Positions 27,347 to 35,169 of a DNA stretch of 64,000 nt are shown here, piece after piece (position 1 is the stretch's first letter; each line of letters opens with the position of its first letter). Location: assembly GCF_009377195.2 (NCBI RefSeq), contig NZ_VJXX01000001.1:558001-622000 (forward strand), given 5' to 3'. Below the pieces are notes generated by a model. The model made no database searches, was not told the origin of the DNA, and worked only from the letters and a program-made list of their open reading frames with translations. This DNA is from Arthrobacter bussei. GTDB taxonomy: Bacteria > Actinomycetota > Actinomycetes > Actinomycetales > Micrococcaceae. Position numbers and translations under genes: made by a program.

Positions 27347-27970
27347 ATGGACAGCTCGAGTGTGGCCGGAGCCACCGTCTTCAAGGCGCGGACCAGCAGG
27401 TGGTTCACAGGTCTCGCCGTACTGGTGACCGCAGGGGGCCTCGCCTCCGTCGTGGCGACGGACGGACCGGCGGGCCTGCTGACCGCATGGCCGCTCCTCG
27501 GCATCGCCTACGGGGGGTGGTGGCTGTTCTGGTACCCGGCGGTCCTCGTCGCCGAGGACGCCGTCTCGCTCCGCAACCCCCTGGTCACGGTGCGCGTCCC
27601 GTGGAACGCCCTGATCGACGTCGATACGAGGTACGCCCTGAAACTGGTCACGCCGTCGCGCGGGTACACCGCCTGGGCCGCTCCCGCTCCCGGCGTCTGG
27701 GGGACGCACTCCGGCAAGGTGGAGCACCTGACGAACCTCCCGTCGACGAGCTACGGACCCGGTGGTTCGGTGCGGCCCGGAGACCTGAAGAACACCGACT
27801 CCGGCCACGCGGCGTACCTCGTCCGCTCGCGCTGGCAGGAGCTGGTGGAGACCGGCCGGCTCGACGTCGACCGGCCGGAGAAGGCGCAGCGCAGGTGGAA
27901 CCTGGCCCCCCTCGCGGCGGGCGTCCTCCTGGTCGTCGCGACGGCCCTGACGTTCGGCGTCATTTCCTAG
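27347..27970 (+). CDS. Bacterial PH-domain-like membrane protein inserted in the peptide operon
   Basis: The 207-residue protein has two N-terminal transmembrane helices (about residues 20-38 and 44-60), a beta-rich segment AVSLRNPLVTVRVPWNALIDV typical of bacterial PH (bPH) domains, a polar region and a C-terminal helix (LAPLAAGVLLVVATALTFG). Function unknown. It lies on the plus strand between the ATPase and permease genes of the second Dpp system: divergent from the ATPase (89 bases) and convergent with the permease (8 bases). Orientation and codon use are otherwise normal. Confidence 0.7.
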   Translation: MDSSSVAGATVFKARTSRWFTGLAVLVTAGGLASVVATDGPAGLLTAWPLLGIAYGGWWLFWYPAVLVAEDAVSLRNPLVTVRVPWNALIDVDTRYALKLVTPSRGYTAWAAPAPGVWGTHSGKVEHLTNLPSTSYGPGGSVRPGDLKNTDSGHAAYLVRSRWQELVETGRLDVDRPEKAQRRWNLAPLAAGVLLVVATALTFGVIS

Positions 27971-27978
27971 GAGGGACC

Positions 27979-29010
27979 TCACGCCGCGGGCTTCTCTGCG
28001 TCCTTCGCCCGGCCGGCGTTGAACTTCTTCTGCCGCGGGTCGAAGGCGTCCCGCAGGCCGTCGCCGATGAAGTTGATGCACAGGCAGATCAGCACGATGA
28101 AGAGGCCCGGGAACCAGAACAGCCACGGCCTGGTCTGGAAGGCCTCCTGGTTCTGGCTGATGATGAGTCCGAGGGACACGTCCGGCGCCTTGACGCCGAA
28201 CCCGATGTAGCTCAGTGCGGTTTCGAGCAGGATGGCCGAGGACATGAGCAGGGTCGTGTTCACGATGATCACGCCGACGGCGTTGGGCAGGATGTGCTTG
28301 AAGATGATGCGCGTGTTGGACGCCCCGGCGATCTTGGCCGCGTCGACGAACTCGCGTTCGCGCAGCGTCAGGAACTCACCGCGGACCAGGCGGGCGAGCC
28401 CCGTCCAGAGCACCAGGCCGAGGAACAGGCCGAGGAGCCAGATCTGCGCCCCCGACCCCACGTATCGGTTCACGGCCTGGCCGAGCGTCGCTGCGGCGAG
28501 GACCACGGGGATGATGATGATGACGTCCGTGAAGCGCATCAGCACGGCCTCGGTCCAGCCGCGGAAGTACCCGGAGCAGGCGCCGACGATCACGCCGACG
28601 AGTCCCGCGAGTGCGCCGATGATGAACATGATGATGATGGAGTTCTGCGTCCCGCGCATCGTCATGGCGAAGTAGTCACGGCCGATCGAGTCCTGCCCGA
28701 ACGGATGGTCCCCCCAGCTGAACGGACCGGTGACGGTGGGCGCCCCACCGTTGAGCAGGGGCAGGAACTCGGTGTGGTTGTACTTCCACCAGCCCGGGAT
28801 ACCCGCGAACCCGACGGAGGTGAACGCCAGGAGGAAGATGACGGCGAAGGCGACGAGGCTGATGATCGCCGCGGTGTTGTCGAAGAACTTCCGGCGGACG
28901 ATCTGGCCCTGGGACAGGCCCTTGGCCTCCGGCTCGGGTGCGGGATGCGTGGGGCCGGTGACGGTGGCCGCTTCGCCGCTCGGGAGGTCCGAGGGGGTCT
29001 GGATGCTCAT
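27979..29010 (-). CDS. Peptide ABC transporter permease DppC-type, copy 2
   Basis: The 343-residue permease starts MSIQTPSDLPSGEAATV at the ATG (29010) that overlaps the upstream permease stop by four bases. A cytoplasmic N-terminal tail precedes helix 1; a substrate-side loop with FSWGDHPFGQDSIGRDYFA is typical of DppC/OppC. The coupling loop VDAAKIAGASNTRIIFKHIL and six helices are present. It ends 8 bases from the convergent PH-domain gene. Confidence 0.93.
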   Translation of the reverse strand: MSIQTPSDLPSGEAATVTGPTHPAPEPEAKGLSQGQIVRRKFFDNTAAIISLVAFAVIFLLAFTSVGFAGIPGWWKYNHTEFLPLLNGGAPTVTGPFSWGDHPFGQDSIGRDYFAMTMRGTQNSIIIMFIIGALAGLVGVIVGACSGYFRGWTEAVLMRFTDVIIIIPVVLAAATLGQAVNRYVGSGAQIWLLGLFLGLVLWTGLARLVRGEFLTLREREFVDAAKIAGASNTRIIFKHILPNAVGVIIVNTTLLMSSAILLETALSYIGFGVKAPDVSLGLIISQNQEAFQTRPWLFWFPGLFIVLICLCINFIGDGLRDAFDPRQKKFNAGRAKDAEKPAA

Positions 29011-30548
29011 GCTTTCACCCTTACGCGAGGATCGAGGAACGAGTAGACGATATCGGCGACCAGGTTGAAGACGAGTGCGAGGATGCCCGCGACGAGGAAG
29101 AAGCCCATGATGGGATCGGGATCGGTCCGCTGGAGCGCCTGGACGAACAGCTGGCCCATGCCCGCGAAGGCGAAGACCTGCTCGGTGATGATGGCGCCGC
29201 CGATCAGGGCGCCGATGTCGAAGGCGACGAGGGTGGCGAGGGGGATGAGCGCGTTGCGGAAGGCGTGCCGCATGACGACGGTCCGCTCGCTGAGGCCCTT
29301 CGCGCGCCCGGTCCGGATGTAGTCCATGTTCATGATCTCGAGCATCGAGGCCCTGGAGTACCTGCTGTAGCTGGCGAGGGACGCGAGCAGGAGCGCGAGC
29401 GTCGGCAGGAGGAGGTGGGTGAAGGTGTCGAGGCCGTTGATCCAGAAGGTGCCGTCGAGGCCCGGTGTCTCCGCGCCGACCGTGGCGATGGGGCGGCCCC
29501 GCACGCGTGAGTTGCTGACGTAGGAGGGCCACGTGACCATGAAGCGGTCCACCACGATCAGCAGGCCCATCAGGAGACCCGTGAGGGCGGCCGCACGCAT
29601 GCTCTGTCCGCGGTCGTAGCCGCCCATCGCGAATCCGACGCCCATGCCGACGAGCACGGTGATGACCGCGAGGATGATGATCATCCAGATGGTTGCGGCG
29701 TTGAGGATCGGATTCACCACGTAGTAGGCCACGAGCCCCACCGCGACCATGATCAGCGAGGAGACGAGCGCCTTGCGGTTGCGGAGCCCTGCCGTCAGCA
29801 GCACTATCCCGAACGCGATGCCGACTCCGGTCACCAGGATGACGATCGGGCCGAGGCCCGGCGTCGAGAACCAGTCGACGAGGTCCAGGACGAAGAGCAG
29901 GCCGGCGGCGACGACGGCGCCGAGAAGGAAGGCGATGCCCTTCCGCTTCCAGGACCGGCTGGCGAACAGGGCCCAGATCAGGCCGCTCGCTATCGCGACG
30001 ACGACGATGGTGCTGACCGGTATGTCGGGGTCGGCGAGGAAGTTGTTGAAGCCGATGGCGCCGAACTCCTTGAGGAGCACTGCGAGCCAGAAGATCGGCA
30101 GGGAGAAGAACAGGAAGGACATGAAGGTGACGCCGTAGTCGAGGCCGCTGTACTGCCGCAGCGCGGTGATGATGCCCAGCGAGATACCGATGATGATGGC
30201 GAGGACGGTGGCGGTGCTGACGAGGGTGATGGTGTTGCCCATCGCGCGGGCGAGTGAGGTGGTGACGGACTCCCCCTGGATGCTGGCTCCGAGATCACAG
30301 GTCGCGGCGAAGGGGACCAGGCACTTCACGGCGCCGGAAAGCCAGCCGAAGTACCGCAGCGGCGCAGGGGTGTTGAGGTCGAGAAGCTCCGTCCGTGCCT
30401 GGATCAGCTGCTCCCTGTTGGGGGCGTTACTGGCCCTGAGGTCCTCCAGCGGGTCCCCCGAGAGGGCGGTGAGCTGGTAGACGACGAAGGACGCGCCTAA
30501 CAGGATGAGGACGGCGGTCACGAGACGCCGGACGATGTAGGTCACCAT
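29007..30548 (-). CDS. Peptide ABC transporter permease DppB-type with a large membrane insertion, copy 2
   Basis: The 513-residue protein starts MVTYIVRRLVTAVL (ATG 30548). It is about 200 residues longer than copy 1. The usual N-terminal helices and first core helices reach about residue 165. The extra segment then contains about six additional hydrophobic helices (for example IAFLLGAVVAAGLLFVLDLV and ILAVITVLVGMGVGFAMGG) before the canonical C-terminal half with coupling loop IRTGRAKGLSERTVVMRHAF. The insertion suggests either an added domain or a larger membrane footprint; the core motifs are intact. Confidence 0.88.
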   Translation of the reverse strand: MVTYIVRRLVTAVLILLGASFVVYQLTALSGDPLEDLRASNAPNREQLIQARTELLDLNTPAPLRYFGWLSGAVKCLVPFAATCDLGASIQGESVTTSLARAMGNTITLVSTATVLAIIIGISLGIITALRQYSGLDYGVTFMSFLFFSLPIFWLAVLLKEFGAIGFNNFLADPDIPVSTIVVVAIASGLIWALFASRSWKRKGIAFLLGAVVAAGLLFVLDLVDWFSTPGLGPIVILVTGVGIAFGIVLLTAGLRNRKALVSSLIMVAVGLVAYYVVNPILNAATIWMIIILAVITVLVGMGVGFAMGGYDRGQSMRAAALTGLLMGLLIVVDRFMVTWPSYVSNSRVRGRPIATVGAETPGLDGTFWINGLDTFTHLLLPTLALLLASLASYSRYSRASMLEIMNMDYIRTGRAKGLSERTVVMRHAFRNALIPLATLVAFDIGALIGGAIITEQVFAFAGMGQLFVQALQRTDPDPIMGFFLVAGILALVFNLVADIVYSFLDPRVRVKA

Positions 30549-30720
30549 GTGTTTCAAAGCCTCAATGTTGGATGCGGATGGGGTGTACCCGCGCTTTGGC
30601 GAAAGTGTAGTGCAGGGTCCCGGGGTACGGAATGTGGCGTTTCACAATCAGTCCGCCCCCTCGGGGCCACCGGCGTCGACCCTTCCGCAACGCCGGCGGA
30701 CCGCGGCGCACGGCACGAAA

Positions 30721-30762
30721 AAAGGCGCCGGGACGGGCGAGTTCCCCTGTCCCGGCGCCTTT
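30721..30762 (-). terminator. Attenuating hairpin between binding protein and permease, copy 2
   Basis: A perfect 14-bp stem (30721-30734 with 30749-30762, 14-base loop) has A6 at 30718-30723, which gives a U-tract on the minus strand. It should limit read-through from the binding-protein gene. A weak separate promoter for the permease (TACACT on the minus strand, near 30610) may follow. Confidence 0.75.
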
Positions 30763-30791
30763 CTACGAACGTGCCTGATGCAGCGGTGAGG

Positions 30792-32588
30792 CTACTGGAC
30801 GACCTGCCAGTCCCAGAAGTTCCACCAGACGCCAGTCTGGTTCGGCATGTACTCGATGCCGGTGACGTTGTCGCTGTACGCGTCCACGCCGGGAACCTGG
30901 AAGAGGGGCAGTCCGTACTTCGAATCCCAGATCAGCTTGTCGATCTGCACCTGCAGCGCGTCCTGCTCGTCGGGATCCGTGGTCACGATCAGCTCGTTCA
31001 TCAGCTCGTCGGCCTCCGGGCTGGAGAAGCCGTTGAAGTTCGAGCCGTTCCCGGACTTGAAGATCTGCGGGACGCCGGACACGCCGACACCCGAGTTGAT
31101 CCAGCCGAAGATCGTGGCGTCGTACGTACCGTTGCCGAGCGCGGCCCCCCAGTCGGAGGACCCCAGTCCGCCGTCGACGATCTTGAAGCCGGCCTGGGCG
31201 GCCGATTCCGCGATCAGCGTGTAGGAGTTGAGGCGGTTCGGGTTGTCGCGGTTGTACATGATCCGGACCTCGGGGGTGGCGCCGTCGAGCAGCTCCTTGG
31301 CACCCTCGATGTCGACCTCGGCGTAGGCCTCGGAACCGTTGTTGGACGAGGACTCCTCATAGGGAGCCTGGTCGGTCAGGAACAGCTGCGAATCGAGCGG
31401 CTGCGCATCCGGGTTGATCTTCTTGACGATCGTCTCGACGATCTGCTGGCGCGGAACCGTCTTCATGAAGGCCTCACGCACGGCCTCGTCCTCGAAGACA
31501 CCGCTGAAGTTCAGGTCGAGGTGGTCGTAGGAGAGCTGGTTGCCCTGCTCCACCGTGACGCCCTCGAGCCCTTCGAGCTGCTCGACCGTGTCCGCGGACG
31601 CCTGGGGCGCGATGATGTCGACCTCGCCGTTCTGCAGGGCCTGGACCTGCGCCGGCGCCTCGCCGATGTAGCGGACGGTGATCTCGTCCACCTTGGCTTC
31701 CGGGCCCCAGCTGTAGTCCTCGTTGCGCGTCAGCGTCATCGACTGGTCCGGCGTGATGGCCGAGGCGATGAACGGGCCGTTCGAGAGGAACAGGGACTCG
31801 TCGGTCGGCAGTGACTTCGTGTCGAAGCCGGTGTTCCAGAAGTCGGCGAGGGCCTGCACCTCGGGGCGCTCGACCGGGCTCTCGGGGTCACCCTTGGGTT
31901 CGGTCTCGATGAGTTCGATCAGTGCATCCTCATCGGCGAGTCCGCCCTTCTCGGCCAGGACGTGCGCCGGAGTGGAGATACCGCCCTCGGTCATGAGGCC
32001 GAACGCCACCTCGTAGTCCGCGAAGGGCTCCGAGTAGTTGAGGGTGATGGACCGTCCGTCGTCGCCGATCTCCGGCAGTTCGGTGAGGGCGAGCCCGCCG
32101 GTGTCGCCCGCATAGTCGAAGTAGGTCGCCCCGGAGACGATCTCGCCGGCGTCGTCGGTGGTGGCGTCGTTGAAGTAGCCGGACCCGATGGCCCAGGAGA
32201 GCAGGAGGTCTCCGCCGTCGACCGGTTCGCCATCGGACCAGTTGACGCCCTCGTTGACCGTGTACTTCACGCTCAGGGGATCCTCGGAGAGGACCTCCAT
32301 GGTGCCGAAGTCCTCGTTCTTCTCCACCTCGAGGTCATTGTTGATGTAGACGAAGCCGGAGTGGGTCGCGTAGGCGATCTTGCCGTTGATGTCCACATTG
32401 CCCTCGGAGCTGTTCGAGTTGAACGAGCTGAAGGCATTCACTTCTACGACGCGGATGTTTCCGCCCGTTGCTTCGCCCTCGGCGCTCTCCTCGGGAGTCT
32501 CTGTTCCCGTGTTCGCAGCGCAGGCGCTCAATGCGAGCGCCGCGACAGCAGCAACCCCCAAAGCTTTGGAAGTACGTCCGAAACGCAT
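30792..32588 (-). CDS. Peptide-binding lipoprotein (SBP family 5, LpqW-like), copy 2
   Basis: The 598-residue lipoprotein has a signal peptide ending LSAC, then a Thr/Glu-rich spacer. The SBP_bac_5 fold is recognisable by VKYTVNEGVNWSDGEPVDGG, with a C-terminal DALQVQIDKLIWDSKYGLPL. It is longer than copy 1 and clearly diverged from it, though signal peptides and the first 12 residues (MRFGRTSK/MRFTRTSK) are nearly the same. It is probably an oligopeptide importer component. An AGGAGG ribosome site precedes the ATG. Confidence 0.92.
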   Translation of the reverse strand: MRFGRTSKALGVAAVAALALSACAANTGTETPEESAEGEATGGNIRVVEVNAFSSFNSNSSEGNVDINGKIAYATHSGFVYINNDLEVEKNEDFGTMEVLSEDPLSVKYTVNEGVNWSDGEPVDGGDLLLSWAIGSGYFNDATTDDAGEIVSGATYFDYAGDTGGLALTELPEIGDDGRSITLNYSEPFADYEVAFGLMTEGGISTPAHVLAEKGGLADEDALIELIETEPKGDPESPVERPEVQALADFWNTGFDTKSLPTDESLFLSNGPFIASAITPDQSMTLTRNEDYSWGPEAKVDEITVRYIGEAPAQVQALQNGEVDIIAPQASADTVEQLEGLEGVTVEQGNQLSYDHLDLNFSGVFEDEAVREAFMKTVPRQQIVETIVKKINPDAQPLDSQLFLTDQAPYEESSSNNGSEAYAEVDIEGAKELLDGATPEVRIMYNRDNPNRLNSYTLIAESAAQAGFKIVDGGLGSSDWGAALGNGTYDATIFGWINSGVGVSGVPQIFKSGNGSNFNGFSSPEADELMNELIVTTDPDEQDALQVQIDKLIWDSKYGLPLFQVPGVDAYSDNVTGIEYMPNQTGVWWNFWDWQVVQ

Positions 32589-33010
32589 TCCGCCTCCTAT
32601 TTCTCAGTGTGGTTCCAGCTGCACGCGGTGTTGCATGACAGCCGACACGCGACCCCAAGGGGGTGATGTCACTCACATGAGCGACAGCCTAGGGGCACAT
32701 TGTTACCAGCAGGTATCCATCGGACAGGCCACTCCCCTGTTGTTATCGAGCTGCAACCAAATGTTCACAGTCCTTCTCCAGCTTCTTTTCAGCGCCGCAT
32801 GCGCCGGGCCGGGCCGGCGGACCCGTGGCAGCAGCACCCGCGCGTCGGCGCTCCGGCGCGGGTCTGTACGGTCCGACGTCGTCGCCCGCCCGCGGCTTGA
32901 ACGCTCGCGCGGCGGGTGTTTTGCTTAGGACACCGCGGCGGCGTCGGCCTGCCGGCGGACAAGGGATCGCCGCCCCCGCAGGGCGGGCGGACAGACGGAT
33001 GAGGAGCACC
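32589..33010. other. Divergent intergenic region, 422 bases
   Basis: The left part holds the leader and promoter of binding-protein copy 2 and the CRP-like site. The right part (about 32815-32990) is very GC-rich with consecutive hairpin-forming segments, one of which ends in TGTTTTGC (32921-32928) and looks like a plus-strand terminator. No gene ends upstream on the plus strand, so a small RNA is conceivable. I see no protein-coding gene. Confidence 0.4.
32662..32677. promoter_or_regulatory. CRP/GlxR-like site upstream of binding-protein copy 2
   Basis: GGTGA-N6-TCACA differs by one base from the CRP-family consensus TGTGA-N6-TCACA. It lies about 75 bases before the start at 32588 in the divergent region. 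No binding data; the central bases do not match the TA preferred by actinobacterial GlxR. Confidence 0.35.
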
Positions 33011-33325
33011 ATGGCCTGGCTGTTCGTCGACCAGCATGCAGCGGTGTGGGACGACGACGCCAACGTGCAGGCAGCCATCGGCGCCCTGAAGGCGCGGCTG
33101 GACCAGCACAGGGAGGTGCACCTCTCCATCCAGAGCAAGGGGTTGAAGGGGCCCGTCTTCGTCATCACCAGGGAGACGGTGCTCAGCTCACCCGAGCTCA
33201 ACAACCGGTTCAATGCGGATCTCTTCGCAGAGCTCACCACCCCGACCGCGCGCAACAGCCCCACGATCCACTGGTTCTCCGACGGCCGGGGTTTCGTCTC
33301 GGAGACCAACAGCCGGATGTGGTGA
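33011..33325 (+). CDS. Small protein of unknown function upstream of rtcB
   Basis: The 104-residue soluble protein starts MAWLFVDQHAAVWDDDANV, with the ribosome site GAGGAG seven bases before the ATG. I do not recognise the family. A helical first third (QAAIGALKARLDQHREVHL) precedes beta-like segments (LKGPVFVITRETVLSS) and a Trp/Phe-containing C-terminus. There is no signal peptide, membrane helix or cysteine motif. It ends 54 bases before rtcB on the same strand, so co-transcription and a linked function are plausible. Confidence 0.65.
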   Translation: MAWLFVDQHAAVWDDDANVQAAIGALKARLDQHREVHLSIQSKGLKGPVFVITRETVLSSPELNNRFNADLFAELTTPTARNSPTIHWFSDGRGFVSETNSRMW

Positions 33326-33379
33326 GGGCCGGACCGGAGCATCGCCGGCAGTAGCAGTGTCCGTCGAGAAGGAGCACAC

Positions 33380-34555
33380 ATGCCAGAGCAATTCCTCGCC
33401 CCCAGGTACCTCGGCTTCGCCAGTGTTCTCGACGATGCCGCTCGGCAGCAGCTGATCGAAACAGCGTCCATGCCCTTCGTGTACCCGCACCTCGCCAGCA
33501 TGCCCGACGTGCACCTGGGCAAGGGATGCGCCGTGGGTACCGTCCTTCCCACCGAGCGGGCCATCATCCCCGCCGCAGTCGGCGTCGACATCGGTTGCGG
33601 CATGATCGCCGTCCGCACCCTGTACAGCGCGCACGACCTCCCCGGGAACCTGCGTCCCCTGCGCGAGCGCATCGAACAGCTGATCCCCCTCAGCGCCGGC
33701 AACTACAACACCACCCTGTGGAGCGACGGCACCCGGAAACGCATCGAGGCGTTGCACGGCGAGGCGGACGACGCCGGTTTCGACCCCGGCCGCTACGCCC
33801 GGAACTGGCGTCTGCAACTCGGCACGCTCGGCTCCGGCAACCACTTCATCGAAGTCAGCCTCGACGAGGAGGACCGCGTCTGGCTGTTCCTGCACTCCGG
33901 CTCACGTGGCATCGGCAACAAAATCGCCCAGCACCACATCAGGGTGGCTGCCGACCTGAACAGGATGTTGCACATCAAGCTCCCGAACCCCGATCTCGCC
34001 TATCTGGTCGAGGAGACCCCCGAGTTCCGGACGTACATCGCGCACCTGCGATGGGCCCAGCACTTCGCACTGCTCAACCGCGAGGAGATGATGGACCGCG
34101 TCATCCACGCCTTCGGCGAATTCGTCGACGGGGCGGTCGACGAGGCAGAGCGCATCAACTGCCACCACAACTACACGGAGCAGGAAGAACACCGCGGACG
34201 TCAGGTCTGGCTCAGCCGCAAGGGCGCGATCAACGCCGCCGAGGGGGTCCGAGGACTGATCCCCGGCAGCATGGGCACACGCTCCTACGTCGTCACCGGC
34301 CGCGGGTACGAGCCGTCCCTGAACAGCGCGCCTCACGGCGCCGGCCGCGAGTACAGCCGGAATGCCGCGCGCAGGACCTTCACGCACGAGCAGCTCCGCC
34401 AGGCCATGGTCGGCATCGAGTACCGCGACACCGATGCCTTCATCGACGAGATCCCCCAGGCGTACAAGGACATCGACGTCGTCATGGAGGACGCCCGGAA
34501 GCTCGTCCGCGTGGATCACACCCTCCGGCAGATCCTCAACGTGAAAGGCGACTGA
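33380..34555 (+). CDS. rtcB: RtcB family RNA ligase
   Basis: The 391-residue GTP- and manganese-dependent ligase joins RNA 3'-phosphate or 2',3'-cyclic phosphate ends to 5'-OH ends. Metal and catalytic residues are all visible: DVHLGKGCAVG near 43-53, Cys73 in GVDIGCGM, His155 in GSGNHF, His172 in HSGSRG, CHHNYTE at 261-267, and guanylate-accepting His319 in SAPHGAGREYSR. It is shorter than E. coli RtcB (408) but complete. A strong AAGGAG precedes the ATG. No RtcA or RtcR is nearby. Confidence 0.93.
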   Translation: MPEQFLAPRYLGFASVLDDAARQQLIETASMPFVYPHLASMPDVHLGKGCAVGTVLPTERAIIPAAVGVDIGCGMIAVRTLYSAHDLPGNLRPLRERIEQLIPLSAGNYNTTLWSDGTRKRIEALHGEADDAGFDPGRYARNWRLQLGTLGSGNHFIEVSLDEEDRVWLFLHSGSRGIGNKIAQHHIRVAADLNRMLHIKLPNPDLAYLVEETPEFRTYIAHLRWAQHFALLNREEMMDRVIHAFGEFVDGAVDEAERINCHHNYTEQEEHRGRQVWLSRKGAINAAEGVRGLIPGSMGTRSYVVTGRGYEPSLNSAPHGAGREYSRNAARRTFTHEQLRQAMVGIEYRDTDAFIDEIPQAYKDIDVVMEDARKLVRVDHTLRQILNVKGD

Positions 34556-34650
34556 CCGGGTACCGGGCTGAGGCTCGGTGGATCGACCAGGACGTGGCCT
34601 CAGCAGGACCCTCGGAGCGTGAGTGGACGTCGGGTGTCACCGGCGACGTC

Positions 34651-34656
34651 TAGGAT
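34651..34656 (+). promoter_or_regulatory. -10 box of the umuDC operon
   Basis: TAGGAT lies 39 bases before the ATG chosen for umuD. I searched the rtcB-umuD gap by eye for an actinobacterial LexA box (TCGAAC-N4-GTTCGA) and found none. Confidence 0.35.
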
Positions 34657-34695
34657 CAGGTGCCTGAGCCGGGGCCGCTCTGCAGGTGGACCGGC

Positions 34696-35169
34696 ATGAA
34701 AGAGGGAGAGGTGCGCGGACGCGTGGATGAGTTCGGAGCCTCAGGGACGACGGTCGGCCGGCCGGCTCCGGCTGCTGCCCGCACCGAGCTCATGCCGTCA
34801 GGATTCGCCTCGCCCGCACAGGACTGGTTCGAGGACAGGATCGACCTCAACAGGCATCTCGTCCCGGACATCACCAGCACCTACATCGTGCGGGTATCCG
34901 GGCACGCGATGGAGGGTGCAGGCATCTCCGACGGTGACGAACTGATCGTCGACCGGGCCCTGCGGCCCAGGGACGGATCCGTGGTCATCGCCGTCCTCGA
35001 CGGCGAACTCGTCATCCGGAGGTTACGAGTCGCAAGCCCTGATCCCGGCTCTGGTGCCGGGGCGGTCACGCTCGTCGCGGCCAGTGCTGCCTACCCGGAC
35101 ATGCCCGTTCCGGATCCAGAGGATCTCGTCATCTGGGGCGTGGCGACCAGGTGCCTGCACCGTGTCTGA
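34696..35169 (+). CDS. umuD: UmuD-like protein with both catalytic residues replaced
   Basis: The 157-residue protein aligns over its length with E. coli Umu[19 protein letters not shown] around the cleavage region, [19 protein letters not shown] at the active site, and [11 protein letters not shown]. The S24 nucleophile Ser60 of GDSM is Ala71 here (codon GCG, 34906-34908). The general base Lys97 is Arg108 (CGG, 35017-35019). RecA-stimulated self-cleavage should therefore be impossible. The residue before the scissile Gly is Ser, not Cys. An upstream GTG at 34660 is too close to the -10 box, so I prefer the ATG at 34696. It overlaps umuC by eight bases. Confidence 0.85.
   Translation: MKEGEVRGRVDEFGASGTTVGRPAPAAARTELMPSGFASPAQDWFEDRIDLNRHLVPDITSTYIVRVSGHAMEGAGISDGDELIVDRALRPRDGSVVIAVLDGELVIRRLRVASPDPGSGAGAVTLVAASAAYPDMPVPDPEDLVIWGVATRCLHRV

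Noticed and set aside
34556..34695. A LexA (SOS) box in front of umuD
   Set aside because: I expected TCGAAC-N4-GTTCGA or a near match and found none in either strand of the gap.
34660..34695. Upstream GTG at 34660 as the umuD start
   Set aside because: It lies only three bases beyond the -10 box, so it would fall at or before the transcription start; the extra residues match nothing in UmuD.
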